Assembly (NCBI RefSeq): GCF_003710865.1
Contig: NZ_RHHO01000032.1
Coordinates: forward strand, 1 to 63,765
DNA from: Brevibacillus borstelensis
GTDB lineage: Bacteria; Bacillota; Bacilli; Brevibacillales; Brevibacillaceae
Reading direction: 5' to 3'
DNA: 63,765 nt
The number at the start of each line of letters is the position of its first letter. Position 1 is the stretch's first letter. This document shows positions 40,488-48,286 of this stretch, one piece after another. The position numbers and the translations under genes were made by a program. A model generated the notes under the pieces. That model was not told the origin of the DNA. It made no database searches and saw nothing but the letters and a program-made list of their open reading frames with translations.

Positions 40488-41834
40488 TTGGACAGTATTC
40501 CGATAGTGCTTAACCTGCTGCTTGTATTGTTTCTGGTTGTGTTGAATGGCTTTTTCGTAGCCGCCGAATTCGCACTCGTCAAAGTACGGCAGACACGCTT
40601 GACTCAGCTCGTAAACGAGGGGAACAAGCGAGCCGCTTTTGCCCAGAAGGTTACACAAAAGCTGGACGCGTACTTGTCTGCCTGTCAGGTAGGGATTACG
40701 CTCGCATCGCTTGGTCTCGGATGGGTGGGTGAACCCGCGATCGCTCACATGATCGTGGAGCCGCTGCTCGGTTCGTACCAGCTGCCTTCCTACCTTGTGT
40801 CGACGATTTCCTTCGGCGTGGCGTTTGCGATCATCACCTTCCTGCACATCGTGCTCGGTGAGCTCGCTCCGAAATCACTCGCTATTCAAAAAGCAGAAAC
40901 AACTTCGCTGTGGGTTGCTGCACCATTGATGCTTTTCTATAAATTGCTTTACCCGGCTATTTGGGTGCTGAACGGAACCGCCAACAGACTGCTCAAATGG
41001 GTAGGCCTGGAACCGGTATCCGAACATGAAGCGGCCCATACGGAAGAAGAGATTCGCTTGCTGGTCAACCAGAGCCACCAAAGCGGCCATATCGATCAGA
41101 CAGAATTGTCGCTCGTGGAGCACGTATTTGATTTTTCGGAAACCCTCGCACGGGAGATCATGATCCCCCGGATCGATATGGTGTGTCTATATACGACGAA
41201 TACGTTTGAAGAAAACCTGGAGATTATCAGCACGGAGCGTCACACCCGCTTCCCTGTGGCCGCAGAGGACAAGGACAATCTGATCGGTTTCGTGCATGCG
41301 ACCGACTTTTACTTGTCTGCCCTGCAGGATGAAACCGCTCGTCTGGAGGATATGCTTCGTCCCTTGCTGACTGTTCCCGAATCGATGGAAATCAGCCATG
41401 TGCTCCGTCTGATGCAGAAAAAACGTTCGCAGATGGCGATCGTCATCGATGAATACGGTGGCACTGCCGGCCTGTTGACGATGGAGGACATTTTGGAGGA
41501 AATCGTCGGCGACATTCAAGACGAATTCGATACCGACGAACGCCCTGAGCTTGAGAAGCTGGAAAACGGCCTGTCTGTCGCAGGCAAAATGCTCCTGAGC
41601 GAACTCAATGACCACTTGCCGTTTGAGCTCGTTTCCGAAGACGTCGATACTGTCGGAGGATGGCTCTACAGCCAGTTGGAAGAGGATATCGCCGTCGGAG
41701 CGTCCGTCGAGCTTGAGGATCACGTGTTCACAGTCGCTCAAATGGATAACCACCGCGTCACCCGGGTCACGATCAAACAACTGGTCCGCCCGCAGGCCGA
41801 AAAACAGGAAGAACCGGAAATGAGCGCTGTGTAA
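40488..41834 (+). CDS. Hemolysin-family CNNM/CorC protein (DUF21, CBS pair, CorC_HlyC)
   Basis: A 448-residue membrane protein. The DUF21 transmembrane domain (residues 1-190) contains LNGFFVAAEFALVKVR. A CBS pair (about 200-330) and a C-terminal CorC/HlyC domain follow, the latter including EYGGTAGLLTMEDILEEIVG. Relatives export Mg2+ or Na+. The TTG at 40488 (giving MDSIPIVLNLL) is preferred because homologues begin there and AGAGAGG lies 12 nt upstream; ATG 40476 directly abuts that site. Confidence 0.88.
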   Translation: MDSIPIVLNLLLVLFLVVLNGFFVAAEFALVKVRQTRLTQLVNEGNKRAAFAQKVTQKLDAYLSACQVGITLASLGLGWVGEPAIAHMIVEPLLGSYQLPSYLVSTISFGVAFAIITFLHIVLGELAPKSLAIQKAETTSLWVAAPLMLFYKLLYPAIWVLNGTANRLLKWVGLEPVSEHEAAHTEEEIRLLVNQSHQSGHIDQTELSLVEHVFDFSETLAREIMIPRIDMVCLYTTNTFEENLEIISTERHTRFPVAAEDKDNLIGFVHATDFYLSALQDETARLEDMLRPLLTVPESMEISHVLRLMQKKRSQMAIVIDEYGGTAGLLTMEDILEEIVGDIQDEFDTDERPELEKLENGLSVAGKMLLSELNDHLPFELVSEDVDTVGGWLYSQLEEDIAVGASVELEDHVFTVAQMDNHRVTRVTIKQLVRPQAEKQEEPEMSAV

Positions 41835-41899
41835 CAGCGACCACGATATGGTTCAATCGCGTTACCATATAAAATAAGTGCCAATCATTCAACATTGCT

Positions 41900-41938
41900 G
41901 AAAAAGCCGACGCCTCCTCTGGGGCTGTCGGCTTTTTC
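41900..41938. terminator. Bidirectional terminator after the CNNM-type gene
   Basis: AAAAAGCCGAC / GTCGGCTTTTT, an 11-bp stem with T-tracts on both strands. Confidence 0.85.
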
Positions 41939-42022
41939 TCTGTCTTTCCGTATATTCTGTCTCTCTTTTTCCGGGACCACGCAATGACCGTGCACCCGCG
42001 ATGGATTCATGCCTTTCAGCCA

Positions 42023-42050
42023 ACAAAAAACGAGGGGAGCTCCCTCGTCC
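42023..42050 (-). terminator. Terminator of the TIR-like operon
   Basis: Minus strand ACGAGGG-AGCT-CCCCTCGT followed by TTTTTTG, immediately after the stop of the 76-residue gene. Confidence 0.75.
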
Positions 42051-42281
42051 TCAGCCGAAAGTCGGTTCGTCAAAGTTGATTCTCCGCGTCGCTACAATCC
42101 GTACGCCTTCCGCTGATTTCAAGACGCTCGGTCCCTCCGGAAACACTTCGTCCAGCAGGGTCTCCGCCTCCTGGGCGTACTGCTCGCGAGCGACTTCGGC
42201 GATCTCTACTGTTTTCTTGCGCTTCCATGTCACATCCGTCTCGTCTGGACCAAACGGGTGTCCTGTCAATGTCAATCGCAT
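42051..42281 (-). CDS. 76-residue protein coupled to the TIR-like gene
   Basis: A small charged protein beginning MRLTLTGHPFGPDETDV, then a helix EIAEVAREQYAQEAETLLDE, then two short strands (VRIVATRRINFDEPTFG). Its ribosome site AGAGGTAA overlaps the stop codon of the TIR-like gene, and only four bases separate the two, so it is co-translated. I do not recognise the family. It could be an accessory or immunity factor of the TIR-like protein. Confidence 0.65.
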   Translation of the reverse strand: MRLTLTGHPFGPDETDVTWKRKKTVEIAEVAREQYAQEAETLLDEVFPEGPSVLKSAEGVRIVATRRINFDEPTFG

Positions 42282-42285
42282 GGTT

Positions 42286-43329
42286 TTACCTCTTTTGCGT
42301 GGATGGTTGTTGGCTAGCATACAATTCCACCCCCCTCTCCAGAAATACATTGAATGTATCAAGAAGTGGCTTATTCACTGTCGTAAACTGTTCGAGAAAG
42401 TGATCGTACTCGGACTCGGCTATCTGCGTGTGTGTTACGAGATGGAACGTGATCACGTATGTTTTCGCAATGGGGATGGAGATGATGTACTCGTATTCGC
42501 CAAGCAGACCAAACTGTCCCTTGCAGCCCATCACTGACTCATTGGACAAAAATGCGGCTACCATCCAGTTCTGGTTCTGCGGGAAAAGTTCATTGTGATC
42601 CAGGCGAAAGCGGTGGTCTTCATCGACGTCCCGGGCGTGACCGATCTGAACAAGCTCACGGCCGACCAGGGAAAACAGCGTGGCTGCCGAAGGACTGAAC
42701 GTCTCCGGGATGTGACAGGAGCCGAGCATTTTATCCAGAATCCGGTTGACATGATTTCTCGTCTCCACGGTATGCTTGCTGTACTTAATCAGTGAATACA
42801 AAAAGTGCAATTGTGCCTCTAGTCTCTCTTTTCTTTCAATAATATCACGAATCTCTTGCCTGCGTCCCCATTTTTTGATAATCCGGGCCAGCTCGCCCGT
42901 GAAAACGCCCAGCGCGGCAGAAAGATTCCCGTCATCCCGGTCGGCCTCGTAGTCTCCTGCCTGGATGCCGAACAGATCGGTGGGAATGCGGAACATCGTC
43001 ATCCCGCGAGGCTTTACAAAAAAGGCCCGGTTCGGTCCCAGCTTGCCCATGGACAGCCCGAGCTCAAACAATACATTATCGCGAGCCGTTGTCCACTCCT
43101 CTCCGCGCAGACGAACCTGATCGTCGGGGGAAAAGACAAACACGGCAAAATCGGTTGATTCCAAATGTTCCAGCAGACTGGCAAGCGCCGTTTGATTCAG
43201 GGCAAATACGCCCTGTGACCAGAGTGTAACCTGTGCAACGTATGAGAGATTGGCCTGGATCGCTTGCGCCAGAGGTAACCCCTCGACCGAGGAGCCGACA
43301 AATACCCGCGGTTTTGCACTAGGGCTCAT
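42286..43329 (-). CDS. TIR-like nucleotide-binding protein (CAP12/Pycsar-type TIR, PF10137) with a novel C-terminal domain
   Basis: A 347-residue protein. Residues 7-150 match the predicted nucleotide-binding TIR-like domain of CBASS/Pycsar effectors: KPRVFVGSSVEGLPLA, VTLWSQGVF, FAVFVFSPDD and RDNVLFELGLSMG with the likely NADase glutamate. A linker helix (about 150-200) leads to a C-terminal domain of about 145 residues that looks GAF-like and carries no STING or transmembrane signature I can see. No cyclase gene is nearby. ATG 43329 follows GATGGGGG. An NAD-depleting defence effector with its own sensor is a reasonable inference. Confidence 0.75.
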   Translation of the reverse strand: MSPSAKPRVFVGSSVEGLPLAQAIQANLSYVAQVTLWSQGVFALNQTALASLLEHLESTDFAVFVFSPDDQVRLRGEEWTTARDNVLFELGLSMGKLGPNRAFFVKPRGMTMFRIPTDLFGIQAGDYEADRDDGNLSAALGVFTGELARIIKKWGRRQEIRDIIERKERLEAQLHFLYSLIKYSKHTVETRNHVNRILDKMLGSCHIPETFSPSAATLFSLVGRELVQIGHARDVDEDHRFRLDHNELFPQNQNWMVAAFLSNESVMGCKGQFGLLGEYEYIISIPIAKTYVITFHLVTHTQIAESEYDHFLEQFTTVNKPLLDTFNVFLERGVELYASQQPSTQKR

Positions 43330-43551
43330 GGTTTTGTACCCCCATCATTTGATTCCATGTCCGTACGCCTATGTTTGCCGTCTCTCTATGTATATTAGCA
43401 GACCATCCAGATTCATCCAACAAATTTTCCGGTCCGAGCATATTTTGTTGGCGGAGACAAAACAGACGTTTCAACTTGCTGATTTGGAGGATAACTCCTG
43501 TTGGGAGCTGTGCGTACCGGACGGCGGCCTCGATCACCCCTTTCGTTTTTG

Positions 43552-43580
43552 TTGAAATGAAAAGAAACGCATGATATGAT
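43552..43580 (+). promoter_or_regulatory. Sigma-A promoter of the ABC-F leader
   Basis: TTGAAA (43552-43557), 17-nt spacer, TATGAT (43575-43580). The start near 43587 gives a leader of about 240 nt before the ABC-F gene. Confidence 0.75.
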
Positions 43581-43599
43581 ACATGTAATTTACTGATAT

Positions 43600-43618
43600 G
43601 GAGTTGAAAAGAATGTAA
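43600..43618 (+). promoter_or_regulatory. Start-stop micro-ORF in the ABC-F leader
   Basis: GGAG (43600-43603) is followed after nine nt by ATG TAA (43613-43618), a one-codon ORF. A ribosome held here would cover about as far as 43628, that is, leader segment 1. Confidence 0.55.
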
Positions 43619-43620
43619 TT

Positions 43621-43795
43621 TTTCTTGCTTATGAAATGAAAACAATAAAGCGAATCATGTTTCGCATGTTTTATTTCGTATGTGCAAGAAAGTTACGATA
43701 TCTTTTCACTCAAATCATATATCCTCATCCGACTCCGAAGCGGGTTGGATTTGCTGTATGTTTTTTGAGCTGCAAGAAGGTAACTTTCTTGCGGC
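43621..43795 (+). promoter_or_regulatory. Four-segment transcription attenuator of the ABC-F gene
   Basis: Segment 1 is TTTCTTGC (43621-43628). Segment 2 is GCAAGAAAGTTA (43684-43695). Segment 3 is GCTGCAAGAA (43769-43778). Segment 4 spans 43781-43795 (TAACTTTCTTGC plus GGC). Segments 1:2 pair over 8 bp and 3:4 form the terminator stem. Segments 2:4 pair perfectly over 12 bp, which would destroy the terminator. Confidence 0.75.
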
Positions 43796-43808
43796 TTTTC
43801 TATTTTCC
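43769..43808 (+). terminator. Attenuator terminator upstream of the ABC-F gene
   Basis: GCTGCAAGAA / TTCTTGCGGC, a 10-bp stem with one wobble pair, then TTTTCTATTTTCC. It ends only 19 nt before the gene, so it must be regulatory. Confidence 0.8.
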
Positions 43809-43826
43809 ATACAGGGGGATATGTCC

Positions 43827-45305
43827 ATGTCATTGATCAAAGTGGCAAACCTGACGTTTGCCCATGACGGCAGCTTCGATCACATATTTGAAAACGTAAG
43901 CTTCCAGATCGATACCGATTGGAAATTGGGATTTACGGGAAGAAACGGCAGAGGCAAGACGACCTTTCTCAACTTGCTGCTCGGAAAATATGAATACAGC
44001 GGAACCATTTCCGCCGCTGTCAGCTTTGAATACTTTCCTTTCCACGTCGACAACAAGGAACATCATACGCTCGATGTCATCAACGAGATGATTCCCGACT
44101 ATCAGAACTGGCAGCTCATGCGCGAGCTTTCACTTTTGCAGGTTTCAGAGGATGTATTGTACCGGCCCTTTGCCACATTGTCCAACGGGGAACAGACGAA
44201 GGTGCTATTGGCTGCTCTGTTTCTCAAGGAAAACAGCTTTTTGCTGATTGATGAACCAACCAACCATCTGGACATGGCTGCAAGAAAACTGGTCAGCGAC
44301 TATTTGGGTACAAAGAGCGGTTTTATTCTGGTGTCCCACGACCGGGCATTTCTCGATAACTGCGTGGATCACATCCTTTCCATCAACAAGACTAACATCG
44401 ATATTCAAAAAGGCAACTTCTCCGATTGGTGGGAAAATAAAAAGAGACAGGATCACTTTGAGCTTGCAGAAAACGAAAAGCTGAAAAAAGACATCAAGCG
44501 CTTGTCCGACGCCGCCAGACGAACGAGCATCTGGTCCCATGAAGTGGAAAAGACGAAAAACGGCACTAGGAATTCCGGTTCAAAGGTGGATAAAGGGTAT
44601 ATCGGCCACAAGGCAGCCAAAATGATGAAACGCTCAAAAGCAATTGAGCAGAGGCAGCAAGCTGCGATCGAGGAAAGGAGCAGGCTCCTGAAAAATATCG
44701 AGACCGCAGACAGCTTGAAAATAACGCAGCTGCCCTATCATAAAAACCAGCTTGCCGAGCTCAAAGACGTTTCGATATACTATGGCAAAAAGCTGGTGTG
44801 CAGCGATGTCAGCTTTACGATTGAGCAAGGGGAGCGAATTGCCCTGTCAGGCAAGAACGGCTCCGGCAAAACAAGCATTCTCAAACTGCTTTGCGGCGAG
44901 AACATCGACTATACGGGGACGTTCAACAAGGGAAGCCAGTTGAAAATCTCCTATGTTTCCCAGGATACCTCGCATTTGCAGGGCAATTTAAAGGACTATG
45001 CCCGAATGAACGGGATAGACGAAAGCTTGTTTAAATCCCTGCTGCGAAAGCTTGATTTTTCCCGGGATCAATTTGAAAAGGATATGGCAGCCTTCAGCGG
45101 CGGCCAAAAGAAGAAAGTGCTGATCGCCAAAAGCCTTTCCGAGAACGTCCATTTGCACATTTGGGATGAGCCGCTTAATTTTATCGACGTCATCTCCCGC
45201 ATGCAAATCGAGGAGCTGCTGCTTGAATACGCGCCTACCATTCTGTTTGTGGAGCACGACAGTGAATTTTGCAAAACAATAGCGACGAAGACGATTGAAC
45301 TTTGA
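43827..45305 (+). CDS. ABC-F ribosomal protection protein (Lsa/VmlR-like)
   Basis: A 492-residue cytosolic protein with two ABC domains and no membrane part. Cassette 1 has GRNGRGKTT, LSNGEQTKV and LLIDEPTNHLD. The inter-domain linker (about 190-300) is the antibiotic-resistance arm. Cassette 2 has GKNGSGKTS, FSGGQKKKV and the variant Walker B HIWDEPLNFID typical of Lsa and VmlR proteins. Such factors displace lincosamides, streptogramin A and pleuromutilins from the ribosome. ATG 43827 follows AGGGGGA. Expression is probably induced through the upstream attenuator. Confidence 0.87.
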   Translation: MSLIKVANLTFAHDGSFDHIFENVSFQIDTDWKLGFTGRNGRGKTTFLNLLLGKYEYSGTISAAVSFEYFPFHVDNKEHHTLDVINEMIPDYQNWQLMRELSLLQVSEDVLYRPFATLSNGEQTKVLLAALFLKENSFLLIDEPTNHLDMAARKLVSDYLGTKSGFILVSHDRAFLDNCVDHILSINKTNIDIQKGNFSDWWENKKRQDHFELAENEKLKKDIKRLSDAARRTSIWSHEVEKTKNGTRNSGSKVDKGYIGHKAAKMMKRSKAIEQRQQAAIEERSRLLKNIETADSLKITQLPYHKNQLAELKDVSIYYGKKLVCSDVSFTIEQGERIALSGKNGSGKTSILKLLCGENIDYTGTFNKGSQLKISYVSQDTSHLQGNLKDYARMNGIDESLFKSLLRKLDFSRDQFEKDMAAFSGGQKKKVLIAKSLSENVHLHIWDEPLNFIDVISRMQIEELLLEYAPTILFVEHDSEFCKTIATKTIEL

Positions 45306-45325
45306 CCAAATAGACGGCTTGTCTT

Positions 45326-45384
45326 CAAAAAACAGGCGGCGGAAACGAGCATCGCTCAGCTTCCAGCCGCCTGCGGCATTTTTC
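45326..45384. terminator. Bidirectional terminator between ABC-F and atoE-like genes
   Basis: CAGGCGGC / GCCGCCTG stem with additional GGAA / TTCC pairing and T-tracts on both strands. Confidence 0.8.
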
Positions 45385-45399
45385 TTTCAAACGTTGATA

Positions 45400-46728
45400 C
45401 TAGAATAGCAAAAATCCGAGGCTGATGATGGCTCCTGTGACGAAGAGCATCATCAGACAATAACCCATAATATCCCTTGCCCCGAGTCCTGCCAGAGCGA
45501 GGACGGGCAGCGCCCAGAACGGCTGGATCAGGTTGGTCCATGCATCGCCCCAGGCGATGGCCATGGCTACCTTGGCATGCGATACGCCCAGCTCCGTCGC
45601 TACGGGCATCATGATCGGCCCTTGTACAGCCCACTGGCCGCCGCCCGAAGGAATAAACACGTTCAGTAGACCGGCGCTCCAGAAGGTAAAGAGCGGGAAC
45701 GTGGTCGGAGTCGAAATGCTGATGAACCATTGGGAAATGCTTGCAGCCAGTCCCGAAGCGGTCATCATCCCGATAATGCCGGCGTAAAACGGAAACTGCA
45801 CGACAATCCCGGTCGTGGTCTTGATCGCCTCTCCCATCGCATCGAGGAATTTGCGCGGCGTCCCGTGCAGGAAAATTCCCAGGAACAAAAAGGCGAGGCT
45901 GACGATGTCGAGATTGAGCTTGAAGCCCTTTTCCACAAAATAAGAGATCAGATACACAAAGCCGATGGCCGAAATCAGATAGGAAATGATGCGGCTGTTC
46001 TCCATCTTTACTGCCGGGCTGTTTTCATCCGCTGCCGGAGCGGCAGTGGCAGCCGTTTCCTCACGCCCCAGGTCTGCGCCCTTGAAGACGATTCTGTCCT
46101 TCTCGGCTGGCAGCATCAGTCGGTTGACCAGCGGCAAAATCACCATGATCGCGATTACAATGGTCAGGTTCATCGCGGAAAACATCGTTTCGGACGTAGG
46201 AATGACGCCGATCACATCCTGAAGGCTGTGCTTTTCCGTCGCTACCGTGAGCGGAACCGAGCCGGCAAGGCCGCCATGCCAGACGACAAATCCGCCGTAT
46301 GCGCTGGCTACCAGCAGGCGGTAGTCGACTTTCTCCACACGCTTGGCGATCTCGCGGGCCAACAGAGCGCTGACGACAAGTCCGAAGCCCCAGTTGATCC
46401 AGTTGGCGATACAGGAAACCAGCGTGACGAGAACAATCGCCCGTCCCGGAGTCTGGGCCATGGAAGCGACTGCCCGCAGGCCCTTTTTGCAAATGTCTGT
46501 CTCGGCCAGTGTATGTCCGGTGACCAGAATCAGCACCATCTGCATGGTGAAGCTGAGCAGTCCCCAGAAGCCGTCTCCCCAGAAGCTGACCATTTCCAGA
46601 GGCGATTTCCCGTTGACGACAATACCTGCCACAAAAACGAGAAAAGTAAGAATGACCGCGAATAAAAAGGCGTCAGGCAAATAACGCTGCACCATCCGGA
46701 CGGAGGCGTTGGTCAACGCTTGAAACAC
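45400..46728 (-). CDS. atoE: Short-chain fatty acid transporter (AtoE family)
   Basis: A 442-residue polytopic membrane protein of the AtoE/YfhR family, with the family pieces WINWGFGLVVSALLAREIAKR, VPLTVATEKH, IPSGGGQWAVQGPIMMP and GDAWTNLIQPFWALP. It would take up butyrate- or acetoacetate-like acids. It starts at a GTG (46728) behind GGAGAGGAG. A near-perfect sigma-54 promoter lies about 50 nt upstream, and the AtoS/AtoC-like pair is transcribed just before it on the same strand. Confidence 0.9.
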   Translation of the reverse strand: MFQALTNASVRMVQRYLPDAFLFAVILTFLVFVAGIVVNGKSPLEMVSFWGDGFWGLLSFTMQMVLILVTGHTLAETDICKKGLRAVASMAQTPGRAIVLVTLVSCIANWINWGFGLVVSALLAREIAKRVEKVDYRLLVASAYGGFVVWHGGLAGSVPLTVATEKHSLQDVIGVIPTSETMFSAMNLTIVIAIMVILPLVNRLMLPAEKDRIVFKGADLGREETAATAAPAADENSPAVKMENSRIISYLISAIGFVYLISYFVEKGFKLNLDIVSLAFLFLGIFLHGTPRKFLDAMGEAIKTTTGIVVQFPFYAGIIGMMTASGLAASISQWFISISTPTTFPLFTFWSAGLLNVFIPSGGGQWAVQGPIMMPVATELGVSHAKVAMAIAWGDAWTNLIQPFWALPVLALAGLGARDIMGYCLMMLFVTGAIISLGFLLF

Positions 46729-46776
46729 AAGGCATTCTCCTCTCCAAAAAAGATTGATGACTTCTTTGTCAGGAGA

Positions 46777-46794
46777 ATGCAACTGGCGTGCCAG
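46777..46794 (-). promoter_or_regulatory. Sigma-54 -24/-12 promoter of the atoE-like gene
   Basis: The minus strand reads CTGGCACGCCAGTTGCAT: TGGCACG, four bases, TTGCAT, an exact match to the consensus with GG-N10-GC spacing. Predicted start near 46767. Confidence 0.92.
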
Positions 46795-46825
46795 TCTTTT
46801 CAGAGAGCCAACCCCACGCCATGTA

Positions 46826-46846
46826 TGCGCTTTCATAAAGCATCTG
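46826..46846. promoter_or_regulatory. Candidate enhancer dyad for the AtoC-like regulator
   Basis: GCTTT-CAT-AAAGC, extended by ATGC and AT(C) on the sides, lies about 45-65 bp upstream of the sigma-54 promoter, between it and the regulator gene. Closer than usual for an enhancer site, so uncertain. Confidence 0.35.
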
Positions 46847-46858
46847 ACAACGAACTGG

Positions 46859-48286
46859 CTACTTTTTGCGCACTTCGCCTCCATTTTGCACACCGTCTGT
46901 CCCGTTCAATCCGTACATCTCCAGCTTGTACAACAGCGCCCGTCTGGAAATCCCCAGCCGTTTCGCCGTTTGCAGCTTGTTTCCCCCCTCCTTTTGCAGC
47001 GCTCTGACAATCGCCTCCCGCTCTACCTCCTGGATAATTTCCCGCATCGTCCGATCCTCCCAACGGAGCATGCTCCCCATCCTGCCCGTCTCTGCCGTTT
47101 CTGTTTCCTGCAAAGGACCCTCGACGTGCTCAGGCAAAATAGCGGAGCCGCCCGCGATGACCAATGCCCGCTCAATCGTATTCTCCAATTGGCGGACATT
47201 GCCCGGCCAATGATAGGACAGCAGCGACTCCATCGCAGCCTTTGACAGATAGCACGGCCCCTTGCCCATCTCCCGCCCGTATTTGGCTAAAAAGTGCTCA
47301 GCAAGCAGCGGTATATCTTCTTTTCGCTCCCGCAGCGGAGGCATGTGGATCGGAACGACATTCAGCCGGTAGTACAAATCCTCACGAAACAGCCCCTGGC
47401 GGATACGCTCCTGCAAATCGCGATTGGTCGCAGCAATAATTCTCACATCTACGGATACCGGCTCTATGCCGCCCAGCCTGACGAAGGTGCGCTCCTGGAG
47501 CACTCTGAGCAGTTTTACCTGCAGGCTTGGACTGAGCTCGCCGACCTCATCCAAAAACAGCGTCCCGCCATCCGCCAGCTCGACCATGCCCGGCTTCTGC
47601 CCCGTCGCTCCTGTAAAAGCGCCGCGCTCGTACCCAAACAGCTCGCTCTCCAGCAAATTTTCCGGAATCGCGCCGCAATTGACGGCGATCAGCGGCTTTC
47701 CTGCCCGCGGACTGTTGCTGTGAATCGCTCGGGCAATCAGCTCTTTTCCTGTGCCGCTCTCGCCCTGGATCAGGACCGTCGACTTTGTCATACTCACCCG
47801 TCCGACCAGTTTGTATACCTCTTGCATGGCCGGGCTGAGACCGACCAGACCGGGGCCCTCCCACGGCTCGTCGAGAGATGCCTCGCTCAGCCGGTTGGCC
47901 TGGTCGCTTTCCCGCTGGCGGAGCGCCTGTGCCACTACTTGTTTGACCCGTCCAAGATCGAACGGCTTTTGCACGTAGTCGAATGCGCCCAGCTTGATCG
48001 CTTCCATCACGTCCTTGGCCGTGCCGTAGGCCGTCATCATCACTACGCTGGGACAAGCGTCTTCCATCTGCTGCATGTCTCTGAGCCGCCGCAATGTCTC
48101 CATTCCGTCCTGCTCCGGCATGCGCAAATCGAGCAGCATGACTTCAGGGCGGAAGTCTTTCAAAAGCTCCAGCGCTTCTCTTCCGCTGGATGCTTCTTTC
48201 GTCTCATATCCCACCTTCCGAAGCGCCGTGGTCAGCGCTTTTCGGACATTGATTTCGTCATCGACCAGCAGCACTCGTTTTTTCAT
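46859..48286 (-). CDS. Sigma-54-dependent response regulator (NtrC/AtoC family)
   Basis: A 475-residue NtrC-type activator. The receiver domain (1-120) has Asp9/Asp10, phosphoacceptor Asp53 and a Lys in YVQKPFD. The AAA+ domain (about 150-380) has GESGTGKE, GAFTGATG and LFLDEVGE. A Fis-type HTH (about 425-455) reads GNKLQTAKRLGISRRALLYK. ATG 48286 overlaps the kinase stop by four bases behind GGAGGAGG. It should activate the sigma-54 promoter of the neighbouring AtoE-like transporter. Confidence 0.93.
   Translation of the reverse strand: MKKRVLLVDDEINVRKALTTALRKVGYETKEASSGREALELLKDFRPEVMLLDLRMPEQDGMETLRRLRDMQQMEDACPSVVMMTAYGTAKDVMEAIKLGAFDYVQKPFDLGRVKQVVAQALRQRESDQANRLSEASLDEPWEGPGLVGLSPAMQEVYKLVGRVSMTKSTVLIQGESGTGKELIARAIHSNSPRAGKPLIAVNCGAIPENLLESELFGYERGAFTGATGQKPGMVELADGGTLFLDEVGELSPSLQVKLLRVLQERTFVRLGGIEPVSVDVRIIAATNRDLQERIRQGLFREDLYYRLNVVPIHMPPLRERKEDIPLLAEHFLAKYGREMGKGPCYLSKAAMESLLSYHWPGNVRQLENTIERALVIAGGSAILPEHVEGPLQETETAETGRMGSMLRWEDRTMREIIQEVEREAIVRALQKEGGNKLQTAKRLGISRRALLYKLEMYGLNGTDGVQNGGEVRKK

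Noticed and set aside
43319..43645. 108-codon minus-strand frame upstream of the TIR-like gene
   Set aside because: It crosses the ABC-F promoter and shows no domain or ribosome site. A short remnant gene cannot be excluded.
43636..43836. 66-codon frame in the ABC-F leader
   Set aside because: No ribosome site; it overlaps the attenuator and the ABC-F start. The region is better explained as structured leader RNA.
42286..45305. A full CBASS or Pycsar operon around the TIR-like gene
   Set aside because: No nucleotidyl or purine/pyrimidine cyclase, ubiquitin-like or JAB gene is present; the neighbours are an ABC-F gene and a CNNM-type transporter.
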